From an uncultured Selenomonadales bacterium (GTDB lineage: Bacteria; Bacillota; Negativicutes; Selenomonadales; Selenomonadaceae), in the NCBI GenBank assembly GCA_937915885.1, contig CALGGP010000032.1, forward strand, positions 1 to 12,428: a stretch of 12,428 nucleotides of DNA, given 5' to 3'. The first letter of the stretch is position 1; each line of letters opens with the position of its first letter. Both the position numbers and the translations under genes were made by a program. Below the pieces are notes generated by a model. The model saw only the letters and a list, made by a program, of their open reading frames with translations. It made no database searches and was not told where the DNA came from. This document shows positions 5,818 through 12,428 of the stretch, piece after piece.

Positions 5818-6969
5818 ATGATAAAAGTGATGACGGTGTTCGGCACGCGACCGGAGGCAATCAAAATGGCGCCGGTGATCCTCGAATTGGCGCGGCGCCC
5901 CGAATTTCAATCGATCGTGGCGGTGACGGCGCAACACCGCGAAATGCTCGATCAAGTATTGCGGCTGTTCGACATCAAGCCCGACTTCGATCTCGACATC
6001 ATGTCGGCGGATCAAACGCTGTTCGACATCACGACGAAGGCGCTCAAGGGGCTCGACGGCGTGTTGACGGAAGTGCGCCCCGACATCGTCCTCGTGCACG
6101 GCGATACGACGACGACGTTTGTCGGAGCGCTGGCGTCATTCTATCACCAAATCGCGGTCGGACATGTGGAGGCGGGCTTGCGAACGCGGAATAAGTATTC
6201 GCCATTCCCCGAAGAAATGAATCGGCGCTTGACGGGATCGATCGCCGATTTAAATTTTGCCCCGACGTCGACCGCGCGGGATAACTTATTGCGCGAGGGC
6301 GTCGACCGATCGAAAATATTTGTGACGGGCAACACGGTGATTGACGCGTTACATCAAACCGTCCGCGCGGAGTTCGTATTCGGCGACGAATTGTTGAAGA
6401 CGATCGATTATGAGCGCAAAAAAATAATACTCGTGACGACGCACCGTCGAGAAAATCTCGGAGAGCCGATGCGACACGTCTACGAGGCGTTGAAACAAAT
6501 CGTCGAGGAATTTCCGACGGTCGAAATAATTTTCCCCGTGCATAAGAATCCGAAGGTGCGCTCGATCGTCGACGCGGTACTCGGCGGACTGGAGCGCGTT
6601 CATCTGATCGATCCGTTGGATTATGAGCCGTTCGCAAATCTGATGAGCCGCGCGGAAATAATTTTGACGGACTCGGGCGGAGTGCAGGAAGAAGCGCCGG
6701 CGCTCGGCAAACCGGTACTCGTATTGCGCGACACGACGGAGCGCCCCGAGGCGGTTGACGCGGGCACGGTGAAACTGATCGGCACCGATCGCGCTCGAGT
6801 GTATGAAGAGACTCGACGGTTGTTGATTGATCGGGCGGAGTATGATCGGATGTCGGCGGCGATCAATCCTTACGGCGACGGTCGAGCGGCGCGGCGGATC
6901 GTTCGCGCGTTGCTCCGTCATTATCGCTTGACCGACGAACCCTTTACGGAATTCAAAACATCATCGTAA
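5818..6969 (+). CDS. wecB: UDP-N-acetylglucosamine 2-epimerase (non-hydrolysing)
   Basis: A 383-residue cytoplasmic enzyme of the GT-B-like epimerase family, normal length, converting UDP-GlcNAc to UDP-ManNAc for envelope polysaccharide. Motifs in order are GTRPEAIKMAP (9-19), TAQHREMLDQ (37-46), VHGDTTTTF with Asp96 (93-101), GHVEAGLRT with Glu118 (115-123), FPEEMNRRL with Glu132, THRRENLG (208-215), HKNPKVR, LTDSGGVQEEAPALGKP (283-299) and RDTTERPEA (304-312). The catalytic acids Asp96, Glu118 and Glu132 are all present. ATG 5818 has GGAGG 8 nt upstream. It lies after wecA in the same direction with repeat R3 between, and is followed within a few bases by the regulator gene. Its UDP-ManNAc would feed later steps encoded elsewhere. 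Confidence 0.96.
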   Translation: MIKVMTVFGTRPEAIKMAPVILELARRPEFQSIVAVTAQHREMLDQVLRLFDIKPDFDLDIMSADQTLFDITTKALKGLDGVLTEVRPDIVLVHGDTTTTFVGALASFYHQIAVGHVEAGLRTRNKYSPFPEEMNRRLTGSIADLNFAPTSTARDNLLREGVDRSKIFVTGNTVIDALHQTVRAEFVFGDELLKTIDYERKKIILVTTHRRENLGEPMRHVYEALKQIVEEFPTVEIIFPVHKNPKVRSIVDAVLGGLERVHLIDPLDYEPFANLMSRAEIILTDSGGVQEEAPALGKPVLVLRDTTERPEAVDAGTVKLIGTDRARVYEETRRLLIDRAEYDRMSAAINPYGDGRAARRIVRALLRHYRLTDEPFTEFKTSS

Positions 6970-6981
6970 GGAATGAATGCT

Positions 6982-7734
6982 GTGAAGCAACATTATATCG
7001 ATGCCGCCGTCGACGCCGCGCGTCAAATGATCAAAACTTTCTTCGTCGATAAAAATGTCGACGGGCTGATCGAATTTCTCAATCCCGAAAAATTTACTTG
7101 GATCGGCAACGGCGCCGACGACATTTTGACTGATGTTGAAGACGTGCGACAAACTTTCAAGACGCGGCTGCAAATTATTGCGGACAAATACTCCATCGTC
7201 GACGAGGATTATATGATCGGCGGCTCGTCGAACGACAGTTGCATCGTCATCGCCAAGATCACGTTTCAAACCTCCGACGTGAGTGATGTGTTGAAAACGA
7301 TGCTGCACTTCTCGTTTTACTTTCAATTGATCGACGGGCAATTGCGCGTCTCGCATTATCACGTCCACAATCCGCTCAAGAGCGTAATAAATTTGAGCCA
7401 ACTGCAAACTTACAACGCGGTCAGCGACATGGGCATTTGCATCGGGACGAGCATGATTTTATATCCGTCGAAACGTAAGGTGCTCATAAATGAAGAGACG
7501 ATCGAGTTGACGCCGATCGAGTGCGCGATCCTGTTGACGCTCGCCGACAACATCAATCGGACAATCCCGGCGGAGGATTTATACCGAAGCATTTGGAACA
7601 ACGACTCCATCAATACGACGAGCAACACCCTCCGAACGCACATCACTCACTTGCGCCGCAAACTTCGCATCGACAACGACAGCTCGATCCAATTGAATTT
7701 TATAAAAGACAAGGGCTATCTTTTTTCACTGTGA
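6982..7734 (+). CDS. NTF2-like domain fused to OmpR-type winged helix, probable one-component regulator
   Basis: The N-terminal ~140 residues (ARQMIKTFFVDKN, FTWIGNGADDILTDVEDVRQ, HFSFYFQLIDGQLRVSHYHV) look like the SnoaL/NTF2 cone fold, a small-molecule pocket. The last ~85 residues look like an OmpR/PhoB DNA-binding winged helix: ELTPIECAILLTLADN, then NTLRTHITHLRRKLRI as recognition helix and the final GYLFSL wing. There is no receiver aspartate domain, transmembrane segment or kinase, so sensing is probably direct. Ligand and targets are unknown. The start is uncertain. ATG 6973 abuts AAGGA with no spacing, whereas GTG 6982 sits 9 nt from it and is preferred. It begins just after the wecB stop, suggesting co-transcription, and it may regulate the envelope genes. 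Domain calls are from pattern only. Confidence 0.78.
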   Translation: MKQHYIDAAVDAARQMIKTFFVDKNVDGLIEFLNPEKFTWIGNGADDILTDVEDVRQTFKTRLQIIADKYSIVDEDYMIGGSSNDSCIVIAKITFQTSDVSDVLKTMLHFSFYFQLIDGQLRVSHYHVHNPLKSVINLSQLQTYNAVSDMGICIGTSMILYPSKRKVLINEETIELTPIECAILLTLADNINRTIPAEDLYRSIWNNDSINTTSNTLRTHITHLRRKLRIDNDSSIQLNFIKDKGYLFSL

Positions 7735-8427
7735 TAATTTCAGCGTCCGCAAATATTTTTTCCGCTCGTACGGTATCCGTTGACTTGCCACCGCCTTTTG
7801 GATCGTCATGCCGTGCACCGTCGGCTCGAGCATCTCATTCTCCAACAGCGCCACCGTCTGATCGTATCGTTTCACCAGCGCCGTTGCGAAGTACCACGCC
7901 TCCGCCATCTGCACATAGTATTCGCTCGACGACACATCGATCACCTGTTGAAAATGTTCCTCGTCGAAAAACTCATCGAGATAATGTCGCATCAACGTCA
8001 GCAGCCCGAATCGGATCGTGTACGCATGCTCCGCGCGGAGCCACTCCGAAATTTTTTCTTCGAGCCCCTTCGGATGTCGAGCAAACACTTTCGGATTGAT
8101 CGCGTCGCACACCGCCCAATTGTCGACGAACGGCAGAAATTTTTCGATCCGCGCCATGCACTCCGCATAATCCGATTCGTCCTCCGCCGTCGACAGCAGA
8201 TATGCGTGCAGCACATTTTCTTCGTACCAATGATGCGGCAGTTCCTTCAAAAACGCCGCGCAATCCTCCGCGCGCGTTGCAAACTCCGCCGCCAACGCCT
8301 GAAGTTTCGGCGCCCGCACTCCGATGATTTTTTCGGGCGGCACGGTCGACACAAGTTTTTTCGTGTATTGCCGATAATCCTCGTCCGATAAATCCTTGAG
8401 CCTGCCAACTATCCAATCGTTATCCAA
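7726..8427 (-). CDS. AlkD-type DNA alkylation repair glycosylase
   Basis: A protein of about 233 residues of the AlkC/AlkD HEAT-repeat family, which excises positively charged alkylated bases such as N7-methylguanine and N3-methyladenine. The alpha-helical repeats are evident, and the AlkD DNA-contact/catalytic set can be placed: Trp104 and Asp108 in DNWAVCDAI, Arg139 in TIRFGLLTLM and Trp178 in AEAWYFATAL, corresponding to W109/D113/R148/W187 of Bacillus cereus AlkD. TTG 8427 is chosen because GGGAG (8440-8436) lies 8 nt upstream. In-frame GTG 8433/8436 and TTG 8442 fit less well. The start overlaps the end of the GT4 gene by 8 bp, so it is probably translated with it, although the functions look unrelated. 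The stop overlaps the convergent regulator gene by 9 bp. Confidence 0.9.
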   Translation of the reverse strand: MDNDWIVGRLKDLSDEDYRQYTKKLVSTVPPEKIIGVRAPKLQALAAEFATRAEDCAAFLKELPHHWYEENVLHAYLLSTAEDESDYAECMARIEKFLPFVDNWAVCDAINPKVFARHPKGLEEKISEWLRAEHAYTIRFGLLTLMRHYLDEFFDEEHFQQVIDVSSSEYYVQMAEAWYFATALVKRYDQTVALLENEMLEPTVHGMTIQKAVASQRIPYERKKYLRTLKLSQ

Positions 8428-9553
8428 TGTCACCACTCCCAATAATTTTTTCGAGCCGCGGGATCACTTTCGAGTAATCGCATTTCTCTCGAGCGTAATA
8501 CGCGGCGTTGAGCCCGAGGTTGAGCCGCGTCTCGTCGTCGTCGAACAGCGCCATGATCTCTCGAGCGTAGGCGTCGGCGTCCTCGACCGGCACTCGAAAG
8601 CCCGTTACTCCGTTGAAGATCAGATCGTCGCAACCGCCGATGTCGCTCACGATCGACGGCAGCCCCGAGCTCATTGCTTCGATCAACGACGTCGGCAAGC
8701 CTTCATGCCGCGACGGAAATACGTAGACGTCCGCCATTCGATAAAATTTTTGCGGCTCGTCGACTTCGCCCGTCACGATGATCGAGCCGTCGAGCTCCGT
8801 TGACAGCCGTCGAAGTTCCTCTAAAATTTCCGTCCGTCCGCCGCCCACCACGAACAGCCGCGCCGTCGGCTTTTTTTGATGGATTGTCCGCCAAAATCGC
8901 ATGACGGTATCGATGCCCTTGTTGATCACCACGCGCGCGCAAAACAATAATACTTTCGTCGACGGCTCGAGCCCGTTTTTTATTTTCAGCTCCGCGCGGA
9001 TTTCTTCATTCGACTGCGGATATTTTTTTGTGTCGATGCCGTGAGGCAGGACGGTGATCTTCGACGGATCGATGCCGCCGCGCTCGACGAAGCCCGCCGC
9101 GATCTCCCGCGTGGTGGCGACGTAGTTAGTGCACGTCGAAAAAATTTTATGTCGCCAGCTCGAGCCGCGATCGAAAATCTCAGCCTTGCCGGTGAGCGCG
9201 AGAGTGATCGGCTTATGAAACAGTCGGGCGAAGAGGATTGCCCAGACGGCGAATGACGGAATGCCGATCACATAAAACGCGTCGATGTCGCGATGCGTCG
9301 TCAGCAGTCGAATGATGATCTCGAGCCAACGGAACGGAGCATGTAATCGGACGAGATCAATGCCGCCTAAATTTTCGCGGGCGGCGGTGAAGTAGTAGCG
9401 TTTTTTCGCCATGATGGTGACGCGGTTGCCGAGCGCGATCAATTGACGGGCGTGATTTTCGGCGTGAAACTCGGCGCCGCTTTTGGTGGGGAGCCCGTCC
9501 TTGGAAAATTTTTTTCCGACGGCAAAATCTTTGACGAGCAGACAAATATTCAA
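8420..9553 (-). CDS. GT4-family glycosyltransferase
   Basis: A 377-residue retaining GT-B glycosyltransferase. The N-domain opens MNICLLVKDF and has the family-typical GAEFHAENHARQLIALGNRV (26-45). The C-domain has the linker VLPHGIDTKKY (168-178), LLFCARVVINKGIDTV (202-217), the nucleotide-sugar EX7E motif at Glu284/Glu292 in RHEGLPTSLIEAM, and DLIFNGVTGFRVP. The likely role is addition of a sugar to LPS or another surface glycan at the cytoplasmic membrane face. Donor and acceptor are unknown. The start is TTG at 9553 with GGAGG upstream. The duplicated copy of this 5' end at 9742 uses ATG at the same position, supporting the choice. Genes upstream on the same strand are a YrbL-like kinase and a GT9 transferase, so this is an envelope-sugar cluster. 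Confidence 0.92.
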   Translation of the reverse strand: MNICLLVKDFAVGKKFSKDGLPTKSGAEFHAENHARQLIALGNRVTIMAKKRYYFTAARENLGGIDLVRLHAPFRWLEIIIRLLTTHRDIDAFYVIGIPSFAVWAILFARLFHKPITLALTGKAEIFDRGSSWRHKIFSTCTNYVATTREIAAGFVERGGIDPSKITVLPHGIDTKKYPQSNEEIRAELKIKNGLEPSTKVLLFCARVVINKGIDTVMRFWRTIHQKKPTARLFVVGGGRTEILEELRRLSTELDGSIIVTGEVDEPQKFYRMADVYVFPSRHEGLPTSLIEAMSSGLPSIVSDIGGCDDLIFNGVTGFRVPVEDADAYAREIMALFDDDETRLNLGLNAAYYAREKCDYSKVIPRLEKIIGSGDIG

Positions 9554-9799
9554 GCGGTTACCTCCAATGCATTAATCCTCGAGCAGGCGCTTGGCGATAT
9601 CGGCGGTGATGCGGTTGCCGTGCGCGATCAATTGACGGGCGTGATTTTCGGCGTGGAATTCGGCACCGCTTTTGGTGGGGAGCCCGTCCTTTGAAAATTT
9701 TTTTCCGACGGCAAAATCTTTGACGAGCAGACAAATGTTCATGCAATCGACCTCAACGGATTAATTTTCGAGCAGGCGCTTGGCGATGTCGGCGGTGAT
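9422..9799. repeat. Two tandem 189-bp units (kinase 3' end + intergenic + GT4 5' end)
   Basis: Units 9422-9610 and 9611-9799 are highly similar with an exact 189-bp period (63 codons). Each unit on the minus strand holds the end of the yrbL-like gene, the intergenic SD region and the first ~43 codons of the GT4 gene. Each boundary, and the position after the second unit (9800-9808), carries GCGGTTGCC. On the minus strand this encodes Gly-Asn-Arg in both genes, so short homology probably seeded the duplication. Differences cluster around the two SD/start regions. Confidence 0.92.
9572..9742 (-). pseudogene. Chimeric 56-codon ORF: GT4 N-terminus joined to kinase C-terminus
   Basis: ATG 9742 to TAA at 9572-9574. 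Residues 1-40 match the intact GT4 start (MNICLLVKDFAVGKKFSKDG and on to ARQLIA). The frame then switches at HGNRIT to the YrbL-like C-terminus TADIAKRLLED. It is the product of the 189-bp duplication, and the frame is kept because both parent genes meet at a Gly-Asn-Arg codon run. A GAGGT SD-like sequence lies about 8 nt upstream, so translation is possible. The piece lacks any donor-sugar site or kinase core and is probably non-functional, perhaps retained as a spacer or for translational coupling to the real GT4 gene 18 bp further on. It is too short for most gene callers. Confidence 0.85.
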
Positions 9800-10369
9800 G
9801 CGGTTGCCGTGATCCAATTGAATTTCGCGGACGAAGCGGCGCCAATATTTTTTCGCGCGCCGCGCCATGAGGAAGTCGGAGTAATAGAGGATCGGAACGC
9901 GGGCGGAAGTTCCTATGTTGTCGATGATTTTCATGCGGCGTTCGGTCGGCGACAGACGCTGCACCATGAAGTTATCGGGGTCCATTCCGGCGGCGACGAA
10001 TTTTTGTTCGATGAAATCTCGTTTGAACTCGAGCAGGATCGCAATCAGGTCGTCGACGGACGTCGGATTTTCGATGTGCGATAGGATAGTGCGGCTCTCG
10101 TTGCCGTCGAAGTCGATCACATTCTCGAAAACGTAGCCGCGCCCGCGATCGGTGTCGACTTCGCCGTGGTACTTCGTGAGGAGCGTCATGGTGTCGACGC
10201 GTTTGCCGAGCGCTCGACGGTAGCGCATTTCGCGATCAAAATCTTCGTCGGGGGTGTCGAAAAGGATTTTGACGCAAAGATTTTTGTCGGTGGGGTGAAT
10301 AAAAACTTCCTTATGATTGCCGCGACCGAGAAAAAGATCGTCGGTAAGAATTAATTTATTGTCGGGCAT
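9761..10369 (-). CDS. yrbL: YrbL-family kinase-like protein
   Basis: A protein of about 202 residues matching the E. coli YrbL (PhoP-regulated) family along its length. Features are LGRGNHKEVFIHPTDKNLCVKI (14-35; glycine-rich turn and Lys34 resembling a kinase VAIK lysine), YHGEVDTDRGRGYVFENVIDFDGN, LKPQN-region equivalent MDPDNFMVQRL, IIDNIGTSARVPI and the terminal KKYWRRFVREI. YrbL proteins are protein-kinase-fold members whose substrate is not established to my knowledge. Their placement among LPS genes suggests sugar or lipid-core phosphorylation, which is inference. ATG 10369 is preferred to GTG 10378 because AAGGTG lies 6 nt upstream. It overlaps the end of the GT9 gene by 14 bp, so it is translationally coupled. 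Its 3' end is duplicated downstream. Confidence 0.85.
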   Translation of the reverse strand: MPDNKLILTDDLFLGRGNHKEVFIHPTDKNLCVKILFDTPDEDFDREMRYRRALGKRVDTMTLLTKYHGEVDTDRGRGYVFENVIDFDGNESRTILSHIENPTSVDDLIAILLEFKRDFIEQKFVAAGMDPDNFMVQRLSPTERRMKIIDNIGTSARVPILYYSDFLMARRAKKYWRRFVREIQLDHGNRITADIAKRLLEN

Positions 10370-10742
10370 CGTGATCACCTTCGAGCAGTTTGCGGCAGGC
10401 GTCGATCACAACATTCGAGTCGACGTGCCAAAGACAATTGGGTTTTGGGAATGACGGACATTGTTCGGGCTTGACGGAGCAAGGGCAGCAGGGTTCGTTT
10501 GACGAGAGAGCGATCGCGTTGGGATTGATCGGATGCCAGCGCTCGACGGGCGTGCAACCGAACATGACGACCATCGGGACGGCGGTGGTGGCGGCGATAT
10601 GAGCGGCGCCGGTGTCGACGGAGATGAAGAGGTCGGCGCGGTTAAAAATTTCGGCGAGATCGACGAGAGAAGTTTCGCCGCAAAAATTTTCGATCCGATC
10701 AATGCAGGCGGGGGCGACGGATTTTATTCTTGCAGAACGCAA
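10356..10742 (-). CDS. GT9-family (heptosyltransferase-like) glycosyltransferase, 5'-truncated at the junction
   Basis: About 125 C-terminal residues of an ADP-heptose:LPS heptosyltransferase-type enzyme. The motif TSLVDLAEIFNRADLFISVD, then TGAAHIAAT, VVMFGCTPVERWHP and a Cys-rich tail (CCPCSVKPEQC, PNC) are typical of the GT9 nucleotide-sugar-binding half. A full member is roughly 320-360 aa, so the N-terminal acceptor half is missing. The frame happens to have ATG at 10742, but the family similarity ends around 10720-10740, where base composition also changes. That ATG is therefore not a true start. The role would be addition of a core sugar to LPS-like glycan from the cytoplasmic side. 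It is the most upstream gene seen of the yrbL/GT4/alkD operon. Confidence 0.85.
   Translation of the reverse strand: MRSARIKSVAPACIDRIENFCGETSLVDLAEIFNRADLFISVDTGAAHIAATTAVPMVVMFGCTPVERWHPINPNAIALSSNEPCCPCSVKPEQCPSFPKPNCLWHVDSNVVIDACRKLLEGDHDARQ
10720..10742. other. Composition break and probable chimeric junction
   Basis: Left of this point the minus strand reads a GT9 gene in GC-rich codons. To the right the plus strand reads a nuclease in AT-richer codons (hand counts of single 60-base lines: 37 G+C at 6061-6120 versus 23 at 11221-11280). Both genes are cut inside their coding sequence. No transposase, integrase, tRNA or direct repeat is seen at the break. Confidence 0.8.
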
Positions 10743-12033
10743 ATGGCTTGAATCCGGCGCAGAAGGCAGCTGCGGTCTTACCGGTACGCAGCTGGAGCAG
10801 CTTACCGCGTGGAAAGCTTCCGCGCTTTCTCCGGAACCGGACTACACCGCAGGAAAAGCGCTTGCGGAGCGTATTCAGAATGTTCTTGTTGCCTCCCGCA
10901 ACGAATCGCTTAAAAAGAAAGGTATAGAAATTCCGGTCGGAGCAGAATCCCTTTTAAAAATTTCTGCGCGTGGCGACATGGAAAAATTCTTCCCCTGTCC
11001 AAGAAAATGGGTTCTTTCCCAGCTTTTAAAACTGCGCGCAGACACTCTTGATACAGACTTAATGCAGTCCTATGACATGGGGAATCTGCACCACAAGATT
11101 CTTGAACTTTTCATGAACGAATACATGGATAAGCCGCTTCCGTTTTACGATCCGGAAACAGAAAAGTTCTATGTAAAAGATTCAAATCCGGAACTTTTGA
11201 ATAATTATGTAGAAGAAACAGATAAAGTTGTCGCTCTCCTTTATGGTTCAGAAAACCAAAGAAGTTTGGTTTATGACGCAATTTACAGCAGAAGCAACAG
11301 TTTTTCTGATAGACCGCTTGTAATAAAAACTCTGTGCAACCAGCAGAAAAAGACAGCAGACAGAATATTCCGCTTTTTAAAAGTCCTTCTTTTAAAATAT
11401 GATGAAGAAGACAATCCAGAAACCCCGGAAGATATAAATGGAATAGGAGGGTGTACGGTCTGTTCTGCCGAAGGAACGTTCTGTGCTCTACAGAAAGATT
11501 ATGCCTATTACGGAAAAATTGACTTTGTTGTAAAGACTCCGGATACAAAGCAGTATGTGCTTCTGGATTACAAAAACAGCAAAGCTTCAATTCCTGCAGA
11601 AGAGGATTTTATGCCGGATCCTGTTTACGGCACCCTTGCAGATTTTCAGATGGCGCTTTACTGCCGGCTTTTAAGTCAGGACTGCAAAAACGAAATTGCA
11701 GCCGCATATTTTTATGCCGTTAATGATCTTGGAAAGCGCATGGTTTTTGACAAGTATCAGATAAACCTTACAAATTCAAAAGGAATTCCAAAGCCGTCTC
11801 ATGACTATACTGTATTTGAGCCTGCGGTAAAAACCTGTGATGAATATGCCGCGCTCTTTAATTCAATTGTATCTTCAAAAAATCCGGATTTTACGCCGCA
11901 TTCCTATTCTTCAAACAAAGAAAGGATGAACGTAAAACCACACAAAGACTGTACCGGCTGCACCTTTAGCCCAATCTGCCGTACACTTTATTCAGTTGCA
12001 GGAAAACAGATTTCAACTGGGAGGAACGAATAA
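10723..12033 (+). CDS. AddB-like PD-(D/E)XK nuclease, C-terminal part, 5'-truncated
   Basis: About 435 residues of a RecB/AddB-type nuclease module. Seen are an FFPCPRKWVLSQLL motif with the first Cys (codon 10996-10998), GNLHHKILELF (near 11080-11110, the conserved His), YYGKIDFVV with Asp at 11521, LLDYKNSK with Asp 11566 and Lys 11572 (the PD-DXK core), the QMALYCRLL helix, and a terminal C-X2-C-X5-C (11950, 11959, 11977). With the first Cys this matches the AddB 4Fe-4S cluster. AddAB processes double-strand ends for recombination. Full AddB homologues are far longer, so the helicase-like N-terminal half is missing. The open frame continues left of 10720 only as antisense to the GT9 gene. 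Its stop overlaps the start of the following helicase (TAATG). Codon use and spirochaete-like style differ from everything upstream. Confidence 0.87.
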   Translation, partial: FILAERKWLESGAEGSCGLTGTQLEQLTAWKASALSPEPDYTAGKALAERIQNVLVASRNESLKKKGIEIPVGAESLLKISARGDMEKFFPCPRKWVLSQLLKLRADTLDTDLMQSYDMGNLHHKILELFMNEYMDKPLPFYDPETEKFYVKDSNPELLNNYVEETDKVVALLYGSENQRSLVYDAIYSRSNSFSDRPLVIKTLCNQQKKTADRIFRFLKVLLLKYDEEDNPETPEDINGIGGCTVCSAEGTFCALQKDYAYYGKIDFVVKTPDTKQYVLLDYKNSKASIPAEEDFMPDPVYGTLADFQMALYCRLLSQDCKNEIAAAYFYAVNDLGKRMVFDKYQINLTNSKGIPKPSHDYTVFEPAVKTCDEYAALFNSIVSSKNPDFTPHSYSSNKERMNVKPHKDCTGCTFSPICRTLYSVAGKQISTGRNE

Positions 12034-12428
12034 TGAAAAACTATGCTTACCTTGATGTAATAGAACGCGCCCTTGATTCCTCGCAAAGGGAAGTCTGCTT
12101 TACTACAGATAATGCCGTAATTGCAGCCGGCGCCGGTTCAGGAAAAACTCAGGTTCTTGCAACCCGCTTTGCGTGGCTTGTAATCTCAAAGGGAATAAAG
12201 GCTTCAGAAATCCTTACGCTTACTTTTACGGATAAAGCTGCTTCAGAAATGTACCAGCGAATTTACAGTACGCTTAAATATTTTGCAGAATACAAGCCTA
12301 AAACAGACGCAGAACTTTTAGATTTCTTTGCAAAAAAAAGACGCGTTCCAAATCCAACTGCTGAGCAGATTCAGGAATTCCGTCTTGCAGAAGAAGACCT
12401 TACCGAAGACAAGAAAAAGCTTGCCGCT
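12033..12428 (+). CDS. AddA/UvrD-family helicase, N-terminal part
   Basis: The first 132 codons of a superfamily 1A helicase, open to the window edge. The start ATG overlaps the nuclease stop (TAATG), with GGGAGG at 12019-12024. The Q-motif-like ALDSSQREV, Walker A AAGAGSGKTQVLATR (about 12120-12165) and motif Ia LTLTFTDKAASEM are intact. Downstream residues are charged and poorly conserved, as in AddA-type proteins before motif Ic. Order nuclease then helicase, overlapping by one base, is that of addB-addA operons, so this is probably the AddA partner unwinding DNA ends. A plain UvrD/PcrA is less likely given the nuclease partner, but the C-terminal nuclease domain that would decide this is outside the window. 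Confidence 0.9.
   Translation, partial: MKNYAYLDVIERALDSSQREVCFTTDNAVIAAGAGSGKTQVLATRFAWLVISKGIKASEILTLTFTDKAASEMYQRIYSTLKYFAEYKPKTDAELLDFFAKKRRVPNPTAEQIQEFRLAEEDLTEDKKKLAA

Noticed and set aside
10612..10722. Upstream extension and ATG of the nuclease frame
   Set aside because: These codons are the antisense of the GT9 gene in the other genome's composition. The open frame across the junction is accidental.

Overview
The window appears to join two different bacterial genomes. Bases 1 to about 10,720 are GC-rich with GCG/GAC/CCG-type codons, strong Shine-Dalgarno (SD) sites and frequent TTG/GTG starts. They encode a succinate-to-propionate pathway together with heptosyltransferase-type (LPS-like) sugar transferases. 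This combination fits a Gram-negative-walled Firmicute of the Negativicutes (Selenomonas/Veillonella/Phascolarctobacterium-like, probably from a gut or rumen). From about 10,740 to the end the DNA is clearly richer in A+T, with AAA/GAA/CTT/GCA codons, and carries an AddB-like nuclease followed by an AddA/UvrD-like helicase, Treponema-like in style. At the seam two genes facing away from each other each lose their 5' part, so an assembly or amplification chimera is the simplest explanation.

Region 1 (1-4205, minus strand) is a propionate operon. In transcription order it holds a succinate/propionyl-CoA CoA-transferase, methylmalonyl-CoA epimerase (mce), the methylmalonyl-CoA decarboxylase carboxyltransferase subunit (mmdA), a 47-residue small subunit (mmdE-like) and the start of the biotin carrier (mmdC), which runs off the left end. 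Together they would convert methylmalonyl-CoA to propionyl-CoA with Na+ export, then move CoA from propionyl-CoA to succinate. The membrane-anchoring delta subunit (mmdD) is not seen between mmdA and mmdE.

Region 2 (4206-4567) is a 362-bp divergent intergenic region. It holds two good sigma-70-type promoters back to back, a 17-bp GATAAT/ATTATC palindrome in the leader of the minus-strand operon, and a repeat element in the leader of the plus-strand operon.

Region 3 (4568-7734, plus strand) has wecA-like polyprenyl-phosphate sugar-1-phosphate transferase, wecB (UDP-GlcNAc 2-epimerase) and an unusual NTF2-like/OmpR-winged-helix regulator. The first two would supply and begin a lipid-linked envelope glycan.

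Region 4 (10,742-7726, minus strand) reads a truncated GT9 heptosyltransferase, a YrbL-family kinase-like protein, a duplicated gene-end fragment, a GT4 glycosyltransferase and an AlkD-type DNA glycosylase. It converges on region 3 with overlapping stop codons.

The most distinctive non-coding signal is a family of roughly 80-185 bp repeats (R1-R4) with a GC-rich hairpin core. Most copies are flanked by AT-rich 7-bp tandem units (TAATGCR/TAATTCR). They occupy every intergenic gap over 100 bp in the first 6 kb. In three cases (R1-R3) they run from at or near the stop codon or promoter upstream to the SD of the next gene, always in the same orientation relative to transcription. R1 and R2 share 22 identical bases that include the SD itself. 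The second distinctive signal is a 189-bp tandem duplication (9422-9799) that has created a 56-codon chimeric reading frame.
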